DNA of 64,000 nucleotides from contig CAZWBE010000001.1 in the NCBI GenBank assembly GCA_964632205.1, positions 62,001-126,000 of the forward strand, written 5' to 3'. The DNA is from CALLVF01 sp964632205 (GTDB taxonomy: Bacteria; Patescibacteriota; Microgenomatia; UBA1406; GWC2-37-13). This document shows, in pieces, positions 61,809 through 64,000 of the stretch (its first letter is position 1; every line of letters begins with the position of its first letter). Both the position numbers and the translations under genes were made by a program. The notes under the pieces are model-generated. The model did no database searches. It was given only the letters and a program-made list of their open reading frames with translations, and was not told the DNA's origin.

Positions 61809-61861
61809 TTTTCGAGTTGTTAATGAATCTGATTTTTAATTTTAAATTTTTAATTTATAAT

Positions 61862-63574
61862 TTATAATTTTTTATATACCCTGACTACGGGATGATCAAA
61901 AACACTCCAGGTTTCCTCAGCTGCTTCATCGGGAAATCTTAATTGCCAATTAAAAAATAACAGCTGAAGATTTAATTTAGGATAGGAATCAAATTCGGCA
62001 ATTTTTCTAAACCCTAATTCACCGGAAAATAAGCGCTTATAATATTGATGGATAAAAGGATACCTTTCTTTTGGATGATTGGCAAATATTCTCCTTGAAG
62101 GAACAATAATATAATCCGCTTTAGACAAATGATATTCAAGCTGCTTTTGAAGAAACGGATTTTCTTCCAAATCATAAAAGTTAAAAGAAATGTAATGATA
62201 ATTTTTATTACTCTCATAAATTTCATGAGGCAGCGGTAAATCAACAACATTAGCGGTTTCTGAAAGAATGTAGGCATTTTCCGGAATATTTTGATAAATC
62301 CAGCGTGAGGCCACCAATCGGACATCAAGATTTTGGGAAATGGTAAGATAGGCCAATCCAGGAATAAGACTAATAATAACGATAATAATCTTAAAAAAAT
62401 TAGCACTCTTTAATTTTTGCAAAAATAATGTTGCCAACAAAATCATTAACGGAAATACTGGTGCCATAAATCGAGTCCATTTGGCAAAAAGAAAAGCCGT
62501 CGGTAAGAAATAAACCAAAAAAGCCAGTCTTAATAAATTAATTTTTTGATCTCGCCAACTTAAAAGAAGAAAACCCAACACAGCTAAAGCAAAAATTGGC
62601 CACCCTAAAGCGTAAGGAAAAATTTTTGTTAATTGAAACCAGATGGGTACTGTCCCTATAAACTGACGCGTATAAAAAGCAACATATTTACCTAAAGCGA
62701 CATCGCTTTCGTATTTTAAAGAAGAGAGAAAATCTCGCCAAGAAATTAAATTATGAGGAGAAAGAATAATGGCAAAAAGGGGGAAAAGAATAAAAAATAA
62801 ACTTAAATTAAAAACGAATTTTTTTTGCCAACTTAATTGTTCTTGGAAAAAGGTCCTACCCCGATAAAAAATCACCCCGAGAGGAAAAAACAAAAAAATA
62901 AAACTGGAAACTTTTGTCGCCACTGCCATACCGCAAATAAGCGCTAAGAAAAAAAGCCACGTCAAGAATTTATTGCTTTGAAGATGTCGCTTTGGTAGGT
63001 TAATTAACTTTAAAGAAATAAAAACAATTAATGAGTAAAAAAGCATAAGGAAAGATTCTGTTGTCCCAAAATGAGAAAACTGGATAAAAAAAGGAGAAAA
63101 AATTATTAGTAATGAGGCAATTAGATAAGTAAACCATTGGGGACTGATAATTTTTATAATCTTTAGAATAACTATAAAATTAATTAAAGAAGCCATCGCT
63201 GAAATAAATCGCAACGATAAGATTGCCTCTTGAAGAGTGATAGAACTTCCTAAATCCCCTTGTAAAAATTTGAATAACAATATACCGCCATAGCCCAGAT
63301 ACAGGGGAAACTGACCATAAGCAAAAAAATGAGGATTGTAACATTCTTTCAAAAAAGTGGAAATTTGAAATTGTTGGTTTTCGAGGGAACACTTTAAATT
63401 TTGTATTGCCACCGCCATGTTTCTTTCATCGGGATGGAACGGGTAGGGTAAACCCCAGCCTAAATTGACCAACCGAGTGTAGAAAAGAGCAATCGTTATT
63501 AAAAACCAGATCAAAATTTTGTATCCGGATTGAATCTTATTCAACTTCCGCTTGATTTTTTTCATTTTTACCAT
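61862..63574 (-). CDS. GT39/PMT-type membrane glycosyltransferase
   Basis: 570 residues with about 11 membrane helices. The first outside loop reads LGWGLPYPFHPDERNMAVAI, with the acidic DE motif of the dolichyl-phosphate-mannose transferase superfamily, and FFAYGQFPLYLGYGGIL follows. The C-terminal 110 residues are soluble. It likely moves a sugar from a polyprenyl-phosphate carrier to protein, lipid or wall polymer outside the membrane. ATG at 63574 or 63565 both fit. It is convergent with the ABC ATPase. Confidence 0.75.
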   Translation of the reverse strand: MVKMKKIKRKLNKIQSGYKILIWFLITIALFYTRLVNLGWGLPYPFHPDERNMAVAIQNLKCSLENQQFQISTFLKECYNPHFFAYGQFPLYLGYGGILLFKFLQGDLGSSITLQEAILSLRFISAMASLINFIVILKIIKIISPQWFTYLIASLLIIFSPFFIQFSHFGTTESFLMLFYSLIVFISLKLINLPKRHLQSNKFLTWLFFLALICGMAVATKVSSFIFLFFPLGVIFYRGRTFFQEQLSWQKKFVFNLSLFFILFPLFAIILSPHNLISWRDFLSSLKYESDVALGKYVAFYTRQFIGTVPIWFQLTKIFPYALGWPIFALAVLGFLLLSWRDQKINLLRLAFLVYFLPTAFLFAKWTRFMAPVFPLMILLATLFLQKLKSANFFKIIIVIISLIPGLAYLTISQNLDVRLVASRWIYQNIPENAYILSETANVVDLPLPHEIYESNKNYHYISFNFYDLEENPFLQKQLEYHLSKADYIIVPSRRIFANHPKERYPFIHQYYKRLFSGELGFRKIAEFDSYPKLNLQLLFFNWQLRFPDEAAEETWSVFDHPVVRVYKKL

Positions 63575-63593
63575 TATATTATATAGACAAACG

Positions 63594-63605
63594 ATCGGTA
63601 TAATT
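63594..63605 (+). promoter_or_regulatory. -10 box ahead of rpsF
   Basis: TATAAT lies about 95 bases before the rpsF ATG. The leader contains CCG words (AACCGAA; ACCCGACC) reminiscent of S6:S18 regulatory leaders, but I could not fold it convincingly. Confidence 0.3.
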
Positions 63606-63698
63606 TTAGAAGTATTAAGAAAACCGAAAAAATTATCACCAGCAGAGGGTAAAAATAAAATTAGTTTTAAGCTAACGATTATAAACTCAACCCGACCT

Positions 63699-63971
63699 AT
63701 GACGAAGTATGAACTAACTCTTCTTCTTAAAAAAAGCGAGGAGGTGGACTTAATAAAACAGCTGCTTACCTCAAATGGAGTAAATATTATTAAAGAAGAA
63801 AAGTGGGGAGAAAAAACGCTTGCCTATCCAATAAAAAAGAATCGAACCGCTTTCTTTTATAATTTTTTAATTGAAATTCCTAAAGAAAAAGTTAATAATT
63901 TAAAAAGAAAACTTAATTTTGAAGAAAAAATATTAAGATATTTATTATTAGTTACTGAGGACAAAAAATAG
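63699..63971 (+). CDS. rpsF: 30S ribosomal protein bS6
   Basis: 90 residues from ATG 63699: MTKYELTLLLKKSEEVDLIK, KEEKWGEKTLAYPIKKNRTA and FEEKILRYLLLV, all typical of bS6, which pairs with bS18 on the 30S platform. A long in-frame extension upstream (from 63552) was rejected because it is not bS6-like. The usual next genes, ssb and rpsR, would lie beyond the window. Confidence 0.93.
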   Translation: MTKYELTLLLKKSEEVDLIKQLLTSNGVNIIKEEKWGEKTLAYPIKKNRTAFFYNFLIEIPKEKVNNLKRKLNFEEKILRYLLLVTEDKK

Positions 63972-64000
63972 CTAATTTTGTCCGATAATAAGAGAAAAAT

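Noticed and set aside
63606..63698. S6:S18 regulatory RNA leader of rpsF
   Set aside because: CCG words are present but I could not draw the required stem with confidence.
63552..63698. Long N-terminal extension of bS6
   Set aside because: It overlaps the divergent glycosyltransferase start and the promoter, and bS6 normally begins at MxxYE.

Overview
The window is AT-rich bacterial DNA that looks like a member of the Candidate Phyla Radiation (Patescibacteria), most likely the Microgenomates side. This is inferred from several things: short, tightly packed genes; overlapping reading frames; almost no Shine-Dalgarno sequences; a divergent 16S rRNA whose universally conserved primer sites carry substitutions; many type IV pilins but no outer-membrane secretin; and trimmed versions of universal proteins (ThrRS without TGS, short ProRS, very short EF-Ts, truncated YbeY, minimal delta prime). 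UGA ends several genes, so the code is the standard one.

Layout. 1-8260: partial trigger factor and a secreted glucosaminidase-like protein behind a perfect consensus promoter, an MtaB-like tRNA methylthiotransferase, tRNA-Val, the thrS-infC-rpmI-rplT translation operon, and a class A penicillin-binding protein. 8478-20775: a 37-residue membrane peptide, recG, then the type IV pilus locus. In it pilC-pilT-pilB run on the minus strand, divergent from a holB-like gene, six pilins or pseudopilins and pilM-pilN-pilO. 20786-22341: rpmF-nusB-rnc-rpsP. 22402-30950: two more pilins, three large multi-membrane envelope proteins (DUF2723-like, YfhO-like, O-antigen-ligase-like with TPRs) and an MreB-family actin.

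30947-32604: a stand-alone 16S rRNA gene with its own promoter and RNase III-type processing stem and no 23S rRNA beside it. 32605-36528: a minus-strand operon of an HD hydrolase, a PRC-barrel/MgtE_N/CBS protein, an NRAMP-like transporter and a SAM hydroxide adenosyltransferase. 36706-36857: tRNA-Ile and tRNA-Val. 37022-42026: a PP-loop protein resembling MurL, a FemAB/GNAT-like acyltransferase, and a membrane-anchored ClpB/ClpC-like AAA+ protein whose first ATPase site looks degenerate. 42082-53598: Big_1 surface protein, galU, rpsB, tsf, frr, rseP, cytidylate-kinase-like, proS, DHH-like, rpsU, ybeY, dnaX, ybaB and prs. 53814-64000: recR, RNase J, a MIP18/SufT-like protein, a coiled-coil protein of unknown role, tRNA-Pro, cysS, an ABC-2 exporter, a GT39-type glycosyltransferase and rpsF.

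The genes fall into three working groups: translation and RNA processing; envelope building (penicillin-binding protein, MurL-like, MreB, lipid-linked sugar transferases); and a type IV pilus for DNA uptake or attachment to other cells. The points most worth a second look are a palindromic repeat found both between genes and in frame inside mtaB, a consensus promoter running straight into a terminator-like hairpin, promoters placed so that transcripts would be leaderless, an rpsU gene with a full 10-base Shine-Dalgarno, the isolated 16S gene, the MurL-like/FemAB-like pair and the membrane AAA+ protein.
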